From Hyphomicrobiaceae bacterium UBA7697 (GTDB taxonomy: Bacteria; Pseudomonadota; Alphaproteobacteria; Rhizobiales; Methyloligellaceae), in NCBI GenBank assembly GCA_002482645.1, contig DLGJ01000008.1, positions 496,001-560,000 on the forward strand: a DNA stretch of 64,000 nt, read 5' to 3'. This document shows positions 41,995 to 53,894 of the stretch, piece after piece. The notes below the pieces were generated by a model. It had not been told where the DNA came from, did not search any database, and saw nothing but the letters and a program-made list of their open reading frames with translations. The position numbers and the translations under genes are program-made. Positions within the stretch are counted from its first letter, which is position 1. Each line of letters begins with the position of its first letter.

Positions 41995-42327
41995 TCAGCA
42001 CTCGCAGGCGATCGCATCGAGAACGGGCTTGCAGAGCTCCGCGCGTCCGCCGCAGCAATCCTCCATCAGGAATTCGAGGAGGCCGCGAATGCCGTCGAAA
42101 TCCGCGTAGTAGCGAATCGTGCGGCCCTCGCGCGCGTTGCGAATGAGCCCCGCCCGCAGGAGCACGCTCAGATTCGCCGACATGGTGTTCTGCCGGACGT
42201 CGAGCGCGTCGCTGATCTCGCCGGCCTGCATCCCGTGCGTTCCGGCGCGGATCAGCAAGCGGAACACCTGAAGCCGGGTCTCCTGGCCGAGCGCCGACAA
42301 TGCCATGAGGCTCTGATTGAAATCCAT
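41995..42327 (-). CDS. arsR: ArsR family metalloregulator
   Basis: Winged-helix repressor of 110 residues. Its DNA-binding part is GMQAGEISDALDVRQNTMSANLS, followed by the wing (GLIRNAREGRTIRYYAD). The C-terminus has a Cys-rich As(III) site: C91-C92 in MEDCCGG, then C99, C108 and C110. This resembles the C-terminal Cys95/Cys96/Cys102 site of Acidithiobacillus ferrooxidans ArsR rather than the helix-3 CxCxxC site of plasmid ArsR. It heads the arsRCH operon and probably represses it through the dyad just upstream of its start. Confidence 0.92.
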   Translation of the reverse strand: MDFNQSLMALSALGQETRLQVFRLLIRAGTHGMQAGEISDALDVRQNTMSANLSVLLRAGLIRNAREGRTIRYYADFDGIRGLLEFLMEDCCGGRAELCKPVLDAIACEC

Positions 42328-42329
42328 AC

Positions 42330-42345
42330 ATCGAGAATATTCGAT
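42330..42345. promoter_or_regulatory. Candidate ArsR operator
   Basis: ATCGAGAATATTCGAT is a dyad (ATCGA...TCGAT arms, 6-base AT-rich centre) placed 3 bases upstream of the arsR ATG. That position would block the leader and allow autoregulation. The flanking TCGATATAAT is the most AT-rich DNA in this interval. Confidence 0.6.
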
Positions 42346-42473
42346 ATAATGGACGGCGCAACCGGTTGGTTCAATCTGCCGCACGGCGCCGGACCGCGTC
42401 CGTGCAGCGTGCATCGGCAACCCGCCGCCAATGAGAGCCCCGCCCATGGGACAAGTAACGGCCCCTGCCAAGC

Positions 42474-43427
42474 CTATGGCGTGCCGTTGGCCGGCTGCAT
42501 CTGCAGATCGGGCACGAGGTCCTGCCCCGGCAGGGCCGCTTCGGCGTCCGGGGGCGCCGGGATCGGCAAGTCTTCGATGACCATGGGCACGGCGGGCGGA
42601 TGGGCCGGCGGGATCGGGCGCGAATGCGCGATCATGTAGGCGGCGACATCCCAGGCATCCTGAACGGAAAGGGCCGGGTTTTCATGATCGACCCCTACGG
42701 GCATATTGGTGCGGATGTAGGAGGCGGCATAGGCGATCTGGCCCATCCCGGCCCCGCCGTTGAAGCTGTTCGCGCCCCAGACCGGCGGGACGTAATAGCC
42801 CACCTCCGGCGGAAGCTTCGCGGCCCCTTCCCCGTCCTGCCCGTGACAGCTCGCGCAATGTTGCGCATAGACGATGGCGCCGCGCCGCGCGCTGGGCACG
42901 TCGCCCGGCAGATCGATCGGCATCAACCCCGAACCCGGCAACCGCACGCCATCGGGCGAGTCCTTGCCGACATATTTGAGATAGGCGATCAGGGCCATCA
43001 TCTCGCGGCTGTCTTCGGGCAGCGGTTTCCCGTTCAGCCCAAGCCGCATGCAGGAATTGATGCGGTCGGGCAGCGTGACGACCTTGTTGTCCACCAGCAT
43101 GGGAAACGTCGCCGCGGTCGAGACGAAGGGCGCCGCGAACGGCTTTAGACCGCCGTTCAAATGGCAGTTCTGGCAAGACAGATCGTTCCCGCCAAAGGCC
43201 ATGGCCGGGTCCTCGGCGCTTCTGCCGATGAAGCGCGGCGTATCCACCACCAATTCGTGGCCGTAGCGGATCAGGTCGTTCTCCGCGCCTGGCCCCAACG
43301 CGGCGATTTTTTGGGGGACGTCTTTGGGGTAGCCCTTCATGGAGCTCCCCTCCGACAGCAGATATCCCGCGCCGACCCCGGTCACGGCCGCCAAGGCGAT
43401 ACACAATTCCCATGCTACGGTTCTCAA
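42474..43427 (-). CDS. Diheme c-type cytochrome, TsdA-like
   Basis: A 317-residue exported protein with an N-terminal hydrophobic signal or anchor and two heme c sites, C85-C88-H89 in SCQNCHLNGG and C191-C194-H195 in CASCHG. The layout, including AMAFGGNDLSCQNCH and KPFAAPFVSTAATFPM, resembles the thiosulfate dehydrogenase TsdA/SoxA-like cytochromes. The axial Cys ligand of TsdA could not be verified. The last 50 residues are Pro-rich. The start is TTG (GGGGGACC upstream) because the in-frame sequence before it has no other start. It is divergent from the copper ATPase gene and lies upstream of, but is probably not part of, the ars operon. Confidence 0.82.
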   Translation of the reverse strand: MRTVAWELCIALAAVTGVGAGYLLSEGSSMKGYPKDVPQKIAALGPGAENDLIRYGHELVVDTPRFIGRSAEDPAMAFGGNDLSCQNCHLNGGLKPFAAPFVSTAATFPMLVDNKVVTLPDRINSCMRLGLNGKPLPEDSREMMALIAYLKYVGKDSPDGVRLPGSGLMPIDLPGDVPSARRGAIVYAQHCASCHGQDGEGAAKLPPEVGYYVPPVWGANSFNGGAGMGQIAYAASYIRTNMPVGVDHENPALSVQDAWDVAAYMIAHSRPIPPAHPPAVPMVIEDLPIPAPPDAEAALPGQDLVPDLQMQPANGTP

Positions 43428-43501
43428 GCCGAACGGTCCCCCATCACCCCGCGAAAGCTCAGCATTGTCTGTGTCTCCTTCCGCCTAGCAGATGCGTGGG
43501 C

Positions 43502-43540
43502 GCTCGTGAATGCGTATATGAGTGTGATTCCATCACGAGC
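43502..43540 (+). repeat. Inverted repeat in the copper ATPase leader
   Basis: GCTCGTGA and TCACGAGC form perfect 8-bp arms separated by 23 bases. The right arm ends 8 bases before the P-type ATPase ATG, so the structure would cover the ribosome-binding region in RNA or could be an operator in DNA. Confidence 0.6.
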
Positions 43541-43548
43541 TTGAAAGC

Positions 43549-45876
<2,328 letters not shown>

Positions 45877-45890
45877 CCGGAGGCCTGACA

Positions 45891-48542
45891 ATGAACGACG
45901 AGAGCCGAAGCACGAAGTTCCTCGCGGACTACGCGCCGCCGGACTACCTCATCAGGCAAGTCTCCCTCGACGTCCGTCTCGCGCCGAAGGACGCGCGCGT
46001 CGCGTCCACGCTCTCGATCGAGCCGAACGCCGACACGGCGGCCGGAACGCCGCTGGTGCTCGACGGAGAAGCGCTGACGCTCGAACGGGTCGCGGTCAAC
46101 GGGCAGGATCTGGAGCCGGGCCGCTACACGCTCACGCCCGGCAAGCTCACGATCGCCAATCCGCCGGTGGGTGCGTTCACGCTCGACATCGTCACGCGCT
46201 GCGATCCCGAAACGAATACGGAACTGCAGGGGCTGTATCTTTCGAGCGGCACCTATTGCACCCAGTGCGAGCCCGAGGGCTTCCGCCGCATCACCTATTT
46301 CATCGACCGCCCCGATGTGCTCGCCACCTACACGGTGCGGATCGAAGCGGACCGGAGAGCCGCGCCCGTGCTTCTGTCCAACGGCAATCCCGTCGAGACC
46401 GGCGAGATCGAAGGCACGGACCGGCATTACGCCGTCTGGCACGATCCCCACCCGAAGCCCTCCTATCTGTTCGCGCTCGTCGGCGGCACTCTCGCCTCGA
46501 TCCACGACAGCTTCGTCACCGCTTCGGGCCGCGAGGTCGCGCTCGGCATCTATGTCGAGCCCGGCAAGGAAGACCGCTGCGACTGGGCCATGGAGTCGTT
46601 GAAGCGCGCCATGCGCTGGGACGAAGAGCGCTTCGGCCTCGAATACGACCTCGACGTGTTCAACATCGTCGCCGTGTCGGACTTCAACATGGGCGCGATG
46701 GAGAACAAGGGCCTCAACATCTTCAACGACAAGCTCGTCCTCGCCCGTCCCGACACCGCATCCGACGCGGACTACACCTCGATCGAGAGCGTCATCGCTC
46801 ACGAGTATTTCCACAACTGGACGGGCAACCGCGTCACTTGCCGCGACTGGTTCCAGCTCTGCCTGAAGGAGGGGCTCACGGTTTTCCGCGATCAGGAATT
46901 CACCGGCGATGTCCGCATGGGGCCGGTCGAGCGCATTCTCACCGCGCGCCTTCTGAAGGCCCGGCAGTTTCCGGAGGACGCAGGCCCCCTCTCCCATCCG
47001 GTGAGGCCGGCCTCCTATATCGAGATCAACAATTTCTACACGGCGACGGTCTACGAAAAGGGCGCGGAACTCTGCCGCATGTTGCAGACGCTTCTCGGCC
47101 AGGACGCCTTCCGCCAAGGCATCGCGCTCTATTTCGAGCGGCACGACGGCGAGGCGGCGACGGTCGAGAACTTCGTGTCCGCCATGGCGGATGCCTCGGG
47201 CCGCGACCTCGACCAGTTCATGCGCTGGTATACGCAGAGCGGCACGCCCGAGCTCGCCTGCTCGCTCGACTACGACCCGCATACGAAGACCGCGAAGCTG
47301 ACGGTGAGCCAGGTCGTTCCGCCGACGCCCGGCCAAATCCGAAAAGAGCCGATGCATATCCCGCTGAAGGTCGGCCTCATCGGCGCCAATGGCGACGAGC
47401 TGCCGCTCAAGATCAACGGTGAACTCGTTCAAGACGGTTTGATCGAGGTCACCGAGCGTGAACAGGTGTTCGAGTTCGAGGATATCGCCGCACCGCCGAC
47501 CCCGTCGATCCTGCGGGATTTCTCCGCGCCGGTGCGGATCACTTCGAGCCTCAAGCCCAAGCAGATCGAGTTTCTGATGATCCACGACAGCGATCCGTTC
47601 AATCGCTGGCAGGCGGCGCAGACCTACGCCACCAATCTCATCGCGTCGGCCGCGCGCGACGGCCTCGACCTCGAACCTGTGAGCGGAACCCAAGCGGGGC
47701 GGCTCGCGCAAGCGCTTGAACCGGCCCTCCGCGACGAAACCTTGGCGCCGACCTACCGCGCCGAAACCTTGAAACTCCCGAGCGAGTCCGACATCGCGCG
47801 CGAGCTTGGCCGCGATGTCGACACCGACGCCATCCTGTTGGCCCGCGACACGCTGCGCACGACGCTCAGCACGGCCTTGGCGGCGACATTGACCGAGATC
47901 TACGAGGGAAACGCGACGGACGGCGCGTTCTCGCCGGACCCGGACAGCGCCGGCCGGCGTGCGCTACGCAACGCCGCGCTCGATCTCATGTCCGCGGCCG
48001 GAACGCCCGAGGCCGTGGAACGGGCGCTGCGGCACTATCGCGAGGCCACGAACATGACGGACGCGATCATGGCCCTTTCGGTGCTGTCGCAGATTCCCTC
48101 GCCCGCGCGCGACGAAGCGCTCGACCACTTCTATGCGCGCTGGCAGGACGATCCGCTCGTACTCGACAAATGGTTCGCGGTTCAGGCCCGCGCCGCCCGT
48201 CCCGACTCGGTCGAAACGGTGCAGGCGCTTCTCGGCCATCCGAAGTTTTCGTTAAAGAATCCGAACCGCGTCCGGGCGCTGATCGGCTCGTTCGCGATGG
48301 CCAATCCGTCCGGTTTCAACCGCGCGGACGGGGCCGGCTTCCGCTTTCTGGCGGACCAGGCCCTCGAGATCGACGGCTTCAATCCCCATGTCTCGGCGCG
48401 CCTGCTCGGGGCCTTCGAAAGCTGGAAAACGCTGGAATCCGGGCGGCAAGCCCATGCAAAAGCGGCGCTCGAAACCCTCGCCGGGCAGAAGCTCTCCACC
48501 GACGCCTACGAGATCGTCACCAAGACGCTGGGCGGCGCTTAG
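45891..48542 (+). CDS. pepN: Aminopeptidase N (M1 family)
   Basis: Zinc aminopeptidase of 883 residues that removes N-terminal residues from peptides in the cytoplasm. The substrate-recognition motif VSDFNMGAMENKGLNIFND is followed by the zinc site HEYFHNWTGNR (H304, E305, H308) and the third ligand E327 in LKEGLTVF. FYTATVYEKGAELCRM carries the catalytic Tyr region. Length matches E. coli PepN (870). Its ATG lies 14 bases after the copper ATPase stop, so at least some transcription is shared. No functional link to copper is evident. Confidence 0.95.
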   Translation: MNDESRSTKFLADYAPPDYLIRQVSLDVRLAPKDARVASTLSIEPNADTAAGTPLVLDGEALTLERVAVNGQDLEPGRYTLTPGKLTIANPPVGAFTLDIVTRCDPETNTELQGLYLSSGTYCTQCEPEGFRRITYFIDRPDVLATYTVRIEADRRAAPVLLSNGNPVETGEIEGTDRHYAVWHDPHPKPSYLFALVGGTLASIHDSFVTASGREVALGIYVEPGKEDRCDWAMESLKRAMRWDEERFGLEYDLDVFNIVAVSDFNMGAMENKGLNIFNDKLVLARPDTASDADYTSIESVIAHEYFHNWTGNRVTCRDWFQLCLKEGLTVFRDQEFTGDVRMGPVERILTARLLKARQFPEDAGPLSHPVRPASYIEINNFYTATVYEKGAELCRMLQTLLGQDAFRQGIALYFERHDGEAATVENFVSAMADASGRDLDQFMRWYTQSGTPELACSLDYDPHTKTAKLTVSQVVPPTPGQIRKEPMHIPLKVGLIGANGDELPLKINGELVQDGLIEVTEREQVFEFEDIAAPPTPSILRDFSAPVRITSSLKPKQIEFLMIHDSDPFNRWQAAQTYATNLIASAARDGLDLEPVSGTQAGRLAQALEPALRDETLAPTYRAETLKLPSESDIARELGRDVDTDAILLARDTLRTTLSTALAATLTEIYEGNATDGAFSPDPDSAGRRALRNAALDLMSAAGTPEAVERALRHYREATNMTDAIMALSVLSQIPSPARDEALDHFYARWQDDPLVLDKWFAVQARAARPDSVETVQALLGHPKFSLKNPNRVRALIGSFAMANPSGFNRADGAGFRFLADQALEIDGFNPHVSARLLGAFESWKTLESGRQAHAKAALETLAGQKLSTDAYEIVTKTLGGA

Positions 48543-48690
48543 AATCGGTTTCCCGCTGTCAACGGCCTGTTAACCTAATTTCCACAGGTTTTCACTAGAC
48601 AGAAGGTTCAGTCCTCGATTCCATGGACTGAAGCGATTCGGAGATGCGGCAACTTCTCCGCGACTGTGACTGGAGAAGAAGGGGGACCGA

Positions 48691-50982
48691 ATGGCGCGGG
48701 CTCGTCCTGCGCGAGGTGCGGGAATCTATTCCATCGCTGGGCCACGATGGCAGGACGTCCGCGCGCTCGTCGATCAATATCTCCCCACATCGGAGAGGTT
48801 GCGCCAGCTTGTCCCGGTGCTTGTGGTCGGCTTCACCCTGATCGCAAGCCTTGGCTTCTATTTCCAAATCAGTAGCGGCAAGGACGCGGCGCTGACCTCC
48901 GCGCGGCGGCAGCTCGCCCTCAACGCCGATGTCGCCTCTCTCAAACTCAGCGGCGAAGCCCTCGCTTCGAGCGCCGACTGGCAAAGCCAACTCGCCAACA
49001 GCCTGCCGTTCATCGCCACGGGCGACGGCCGGGTGGTCCTGCTCTCCGACGCCGAAGGCGGCATCCAGGCGCGCGCGCCGATCGGCAGCGACTACCAAGG
49101 AAATCTGCTCACGGTTCTCGGTCCCGGACAGCCGCTGACCATCATGGGCGCGGACGCGGGCGTCATGCGCGTGAGGTTGAACGACGGCACCGATGCCTTG
49201 GTCACGGTTCGCAACGTGCGCGGCACGGATGCGCAGCTGACGCTCATCCAACCGGTCGGAAGCGCGCTTGCCGGATGGCGGAGCAACACGTTGCTCGAAG
49301 TGACCCTGCTCATCTGCGGTGGATTGGTCATCGTCCTGTTCGCGGGCGCGTTCTGGTATCTGACGCCGTATGGCGTCAAGAACGACAAGGACGCGCTCAC
49401 CCGGGAACTGTCCGAGACCCTGCCCGGCTGCGGTGTCTGGCGCTGGAACCTCGCGCGCGGACACGTGCAATGGTCCACGCCCATGTTCGCGCTGCTCGGT
49501 CTCGCGCCGTCGTCCGAGGTCGTTCCGTATGGGATGATCGCCAAACGGCTACATCGCGACGACGATCTTCGCGCCGAGCTCGACCGGCATTTGAGCGAAG
49601 GGATCAGCACCTTCGATCAGTGTTTCCGCATGCGCCACGCCGACGGAAGATGGGTGACGATCCGCCTTCGGGGCCACATCACCCGCGCCTACGGCAACAG
49701 CGAGCCATACCTGACGGGCATGGCGGTGCTCGCGGATTCCAACGCGGTTCCCGGTGCCGCCGACGCCAATGCGCGCCTGCGCGATGCGGTGGAGACCATC
49801 TCCGAGGCCTTCGTACTGTGGGACAGCCAGAACAAGCTGGTGATGTGCAACAGCAAGTACCAGCAGTTTCACGGGTTGGCGGACGACATCGTTCAGCCGG
49901 GCAGTTCCTATGACGAGGTCATCGCGACCGCGTCCGAGCCCATCGTATCGAAGCGCTTCGCGGTGGCCGGAAAGGCCGACAACGGCTCCCGGACCTACGA
50001 GGCGCAGCTGGAAGACGGCCGTTGGCTCCGCATCAACGAGCGCCGCACGCGCGACGGCGGCTATGTGAGCGTCGGCACCGACATCACCGATCTCAAACAG
50101 AGCCAAACGAAGAACGCCGAGAGCGAGCAGCAGCTTCGCGCCAGCGTCGCCGAACTTCGCTTGTCCCGCCGCGAACTCGAGCACCAGAAGCAACAGCTCG
50201 TGGACCTGGCCGAGAAATACGCGCTGGAGAAGAACCGCGCGGAAGCCGCGAACCGCGCCAAGTCCGAGTTCCTCGCCAATATCAGTCATGAGCTCCGCAC
50301 GCCGCTGAATGCCATCATCGGCTTCTCGGAGGTGATGCAGCAGTCGCTGTTCGGGCCCATCGGCCACGAGAAGTACCAGGAATATGCGCGCGACATCTAT
50401 TCGAGCGGCGCCTATCTCCTCGAGGTAATCAACGACATTCTGGATATGTCCAAGATCGAAGCCGGCCGCATGACCCTCGATCTCGAAACCGTGGATGTCG
50501 CGGAAATCATCGAGGAGAGCATGAAGGTCGTGAGCCAGGCGGCGGCCGAACGCAAGATCGAGCTCGAACGCCACGGCCCCGAACACTTCCCCATCGAGGC
50601 GGATCGCCGTTATCTGAAGCAGATCTTCCTCAATCTGCTGTCGAACGCCGTGAAGTTCTCGCAGAATAGCGGCCGTGTCGACGTCCATTTGACCCGAAGC
50701 AATGGCCATCTGAAAATCGCCATCAAGGATACGGGCATCGGCATCGCCGAGGCTCATCTCCCCAAACTCGGCCGCCCCTTCGAGCAAGTCGAGAACCAGT
50801 TCTCCAAGAGCCATCAGGGCAGCGGTCTCGGTCTCGCCATATCCCGCGCCTTGGTCGAGCTGCATGGCGGTGAGCTCGAGATCAAGAGCCGCGAAGGGCA
50901 AGGCACCACCGTCACGTGCTCTCTGCCGATCAGAGCGCCGCGTCCGGTCGACGTAGAAGAGCCGCTTGCGAAAAGCGCCTGA
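48691..50982 (+). CDS. PleC-like PAS sensor histidine kinase
   Basis: A 763-residue membrane kinase. It has TM1 about residues 38-56, an extracytoplasmic sensor region to about 195, TM2 about 205-225, two PAS-like segments (about 240-345 and 360-475, the second ending GGYVSVGTDITDLKQS), and a coiled linker. HisKA has H533 in NISHELRTPLNAIIGFSE. The HATPase domain has NLLSNAVKFS, DTGIGIAE and GSGLGLAISRAL. In alphaproteobacteria PleC acts on DivK/PleD in cell-cycle control. Assignment here rests on architecture, sequence and the convergent glnE neighbour that I recall from related genomes. The ATG has GAAGGGGG upstream. Confidence 0.82.
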   Translation: MARARPARGAGIYSIAGPRWQDVRALVDQYLPTSERLRQLVPVLVVGFTLIASLGFYFQISSGKDAALTSARRQLALNADVASLKLSGEALASSADWQSQLANSLPFIATGDGRVVLLSDAEGGIQARAPIGSDYQGNLLTVLGPGQPLTIMGADAGVMRVRLNDGTDALVTVRNVRGTDAQLTLIQPVGSALAGWRSNTLLEVTLLICGGLVIVLFAGAFWYLTPYGVKNDKDALTRELSETLPGCGVWRWNLARGHVQWSTPMFALLGLAPSSEVVPYGMIAKRLHRDDDLRAELDRHLSEGISTFDQCFRMRHADGRWVTIRLRGHITRAYGNSEPYLTGMAVLADSNAVPGAADANARLRDAVETISEAFVLWDSQNKLVMCNSKYQQFHGLADDIVQPGSSYDEVIATASEPIVSKRFAVAGKADNGSRTYEAQLEDGRWLRINERRTRDGGYVSVGTDITDLKQSQTKNAESEQQLRASVAELRLSRRELEHQKQQLVDLAEKYALEKNRAEAANRAKSEFLANISHELRTPLNAIIGFSEVMQQSLFGPIGHEKYQEYARDIYSSGAYLLEVINDILDMSKIEAGRMTLDLETVDVAEIIEESMKVVSQAAAERKIELERHGPEHFPIEADRRYLKQIFLNLLSNAVKFSQNSGRVDVHLTRSNGHLKIAIKDTGIGIAEAHLPKLGRPFEQVENQFSKSHQGSGLGLAISRALVELHGGELEIKSREGQGTTVTCSLPIRAPRPVDVEEPLAKSA

Positions 50983-50987
50983 CGCCG

Positions 50988-53894
50988 TCAGGACACGAGA
51001 CGGTTGAAGGCATCGTGCACGCGCGACAGCGTGTCCTTCAGCGTGGCTTCGAGTGTCGAGAAGTCGGGCAAGTCCGCGGACCGCGCCAGCAACTCCCGCA
51101 ATGCGCGGGGCGCATCGGCCACGTCGAACCGGTCTTCCAGGCAGAGCCGCAAAATCTGCGTCACCGACTGGTAGAGGCGCGCCGCGGGAATGAGCAATTC
51201 CGCGTCGGCCTTGCCGAGGACACCCGCCGCCGCGAGTTTCGCGAGGGCATCCTCGGTGTTCTGATCGAGCACTTCGGGCCGCTCGGCCGCGTTCACGATC
51301 TGAAGATATTGCGCGATGAATTCGAGATCGACGATTCCGCCGCGAACCTGTTTCAGATCCCAAATATCGTCCGTTCCCTTCTCCGCGGCGATTCTGCGGC
51401 GCATTTCGTGCACCTCGCCGGCGACGGCGGAGCGATCGCGGGGCTTCGTCAGCACCGCGCGGATGGTCTTGTCGATCGTCTCGCGCATCGCCGCGGGACC
51501 GGACACGACGCGCGCGCGCGTTAGCGCCAGGTGTTCCCACACCCAGGCGGACTTTTCCTGGTAGTCGATAAAACCGGACAATTTCGTCGCCACCGGCCCC
51601 TGACTTCCGGAGGGCCGCAGCCGCATATCGACCTCGTAGAGCGCGCCCTCGGCCGTCTGCGCCGAGAGCGCCGCGATCAGCCTCTGGGTGAAGCGGGTAT
51701 AGTATTGCTGGCCCGGCAGTTCCCGTTCCCCGTCGGACTTCGCATCTTCGCCGGCGTAGTCGTACACCGTGATGAGATCGAGATCGGACGAGGCGGTCAT
51801 CTCCTCGCCGCCGAGCTTACCCATGGCGATGATCGCCGCCATGCCGTCCGGCATATGGCCATGCTGCGTCACCAACTCTTGGCCGACGCGATCGGCCAAC
51901 GCCTGGATCAGCGTGTCGGCGAGCGCCGCATAGGCCTTGCCGGCCTGCTCGGCGGAAATCGTGCCGGAAATCACACGCACGCCGATGAGAAACCCTTGCT
52001 CCCGGCCGACGATGCGGGCGCGGTCCAGCGCATCCTGATAGTCGGTGGCAAGCGCCAGCGCCACTCCGACCACGTCCTTCAATTGCTTCTCTGTCGGGAT
52101 CGCACCGAAAAAGCCGGGATCCAGCACGGCATCCAACAGCCGGGGACGGCGGCTGAGGATCTTCGCAAGGCGCGGCGCGGTTCCCATGATGTCGGCCACG
52201 AGGCGCAAGAGACTGGGGTTCGCCGCGACGAGCGAGAACACCTGCAGACCCGCGGGCATCTTGGCCATCACTCTGTCGAAGGTGGACAACGCAAGGTCCG
52301 GCTGCGACGTGCGGCCGAAGGCCTCCAAGAGATTGGGAAGAAACGACGTCAACCGTTCGCGCGCCTTGGCGCTGCGCGTCGCGGGATAGCGGCCCGCCTG
52401 CCACGCCCGGATGGCTTCGATCGCGGCGGCCGGGTTCTCGAAACCGAGCCTCTGAAGCCCGGCCACGGCTTCCGGGTCGGCATCGTCTCCGACCACGAGA
52501 CCCGGAACCGAGCTGGGCGGCTGAGGAAGCTTCTCGAACAGTGCGCCGTAGTGCCGCTCGACGGCCTTGAACCCGGCAAGCAGCGCATCGCCGAACGCAT
52601 CGGTATCCGCGAACCCGCAAAGCCGCGCGAGCCTGTCGAGTTCGGCCGGATCGGCGGGAACGATATGCGTCTGCTGATCGGCGGTCATCTGGATGCGGTT
52701 CTCGACGCGCCGCATGAAGAGATAGGTTTCGGAGAGTTCTTGCGCGGCGCTCTCCTCGATCCAACCGCCTTCGGCAAGCCGCGCCAGCGTCTCCAAAGTG
52801 CCGCGCGTCCGTAGCTCCGGGTGACGGCCGCCCGTGATCAATTGCTGCGTCTGCACGAAGAATTCGATATCGCGAATGCCGCCCCGGCCCAGCTTGATAT
52901 CGTGACCGCGCACCGCGATGGCGCCATGGCCCTTGAACTCGTGGACACGGCGTTTCATCGCGTGGATATCGGCCACGGCGGCGAAATCCAGATATTTCCG
53001 CCAAACGAACGGCAGGAGCTGCTTGAGAAAAGCCTCGCCAAGTCCGGCGTCGCCGGCCGAGATCCGCGCCTTGATAAGCGCCGCGCGTTCCCAATTTTGC
53101 CCGTAGCCCTCGTAGTAGATCAGGCCGGCCTCCGTCGAGAGCGCGACCTGCGTCGCGCCGGGGTCCGGCCGCAACCGCAAATCCGTTCGATAGACGTAGC
53201 CGTCCTTTGTCTGTTCCTGCAGCAGCCGGACCAGATCCCGCGTGATCTTCACGAAAAAGGGCGACGGCTCGACGCCCTCGGCAAGACGCGCCCGGTCCAG
53301 GTCGTAGAACACCATGAAGTCGACATCGGACGAATAGTTCAGTTCCCCTGCCCCCAGCTTGCCCATGGCGATGACGAAATATCCGTCGACTTCGGGCGAC
53401 GTCACCTTCCCCGCCTCGTGCGCCGCATGGAATAGATACGCCACCGCGGCGCGGATCGCCGTGTCCGCCGCGTCGCTCAACCCCTTCAAGGTCTGTTGCG
53501 TCGTCCAAACGCCACCAAGATCGGCGAGCGCGGTCAGCAGCGCGCTACGCTGCTTGAACCGGCGCAGCATGGCCATGGCGTCGCCCAGGCCCGGTCCTTC
53601 CGCCAGGTCCGCCTCGAGCCGCGCGCCGGCCTCGGCCTGATGCGCATCGGGATCGCTCATCAGGCATTCGGCGAGGAGGTCGGGGGACCGGCTGGAGAGA
53701 GCCGCGAGGTAGGACGAGCCGGAGAAGACCGCGGTCAGAAACGAAGCGACCTTCGGCGACTGCAGGACTTGCGCCGCCTCCGCCCAACGTTCATCGCCGC
53801 CGAGAGCTTTCTGTACGGCTGCAAGAATATCGGCGCCACGCGCGGCGTCGAAAATTTCCGGCGTTTCTTGAAGACGTTCGGCAAGCGCCGTCAC
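50988..53894 (-). CDS. glnE: Bifunctional glutamine synthetase adenylyltransferase/adenylyl-removing enzyme
   Basis: A 968-residue enzyme that adenylylates and deadenylylates type I glutamine synthetase according to nitrogen status, under PII control. The two nucleotidyltransferase domains are marked by LNYSSDVDFMVFYD (about residue 190, deadenylylase half) and MTASSDLDLITVYDY (about residue 700, adenylylase half), each followed by a GLNE-type region (RLRPSGSQGPVATKLSGF). The start is GTG, overlapping the kinase stop by 4 bases (GTGA). It should not act on the GSII encoded at 19.8 kb, which lacks the adenylylation site. It is the last gene of a regulator-kinase-glnE series. Confidence 0.95.
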   Translation of the reverse strand: MTALAERLQETPEIFDAARGADILAAVQKALGGDERWAEAAQVLQSPKVASFLTAVFSGSSYLAALSSRSPDLLAECLMSDPDAHQAEAGARLEADLAEGPGLGDAMAMLRRFKQRSALLTALADLGGVWTTQQTLKGLSDAADTAIRAAVAYLFHAAHEAGKVTSPEVDGYFVIAMGKLGAGELNYSSDVDFMVFYDLDRARLAEGVEPSPFFVKITRDLVRLLQEQTKDGYVYRTDLRLRPDPGATQVALSTEAGLIYYEGYGQNWERAALIKARISAGDAGLGEAFLKQLLPFVWRKYLDFAAVADIHAMKRRVHEFKGHGAIAVRGHDIKLGRGGIRDIEFFVQTQQLITGGRHPELRTRGTLETLARLAEGGWIEESAAQELSETYLFMRRVENRIQMTADQQTHIVPADPAELDRLARLCGFADTDAFGDALLAGFKAVERHYGALFEKLPQPPSSVPGLVVGDDADPEAVAGLQRLGFENPAAAIEAIRAWQAGRYPATRSAKARERLTSFLPNLLEAFGRTSQPDLALSTFDRVMAKMPAGLQVFSLVAANPSLLRLVADIMGTAPRLAKILSRRPRLLDAVLDPGFFGAIPTEKQLKDVVGVALALATDYQDALDRARIVGREQGFLIGVRVISGTISAEQAGKAYAALADTLIQALADRVGQELVTQHGHMPDGMAAIIAMGKLGGEEMTASSDLDLITVYDYAGEDAKSDGERELPGQQYYTRFTQRLIAALSAQTAEGALYEVDMRLRPSGSQGPVATKLSGFIDYQEKSAWVWEHLALTRARVVSGPAAMRETIDKTIRAVLTKPRDRSAVAGEVHEMRRRIAAEKGTDDIWDLKQVRGGIVDLEFIAQYLQIVNAAERPEVLDQNTEDALAKLAAAGVLGKADAELLIPAARLYQSVTQILRLCLEDRFDVADAPRALRELLARSADLPDFSTLEATLKDTLSRVHDAFNRLVS

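Noticed and set aside
49549..51540. A 663-codon minus-strand frame spanning the PleC-like kinase and the glnE end
   Set aside because: It crosses two well-supported convergent genes and shows no domain.
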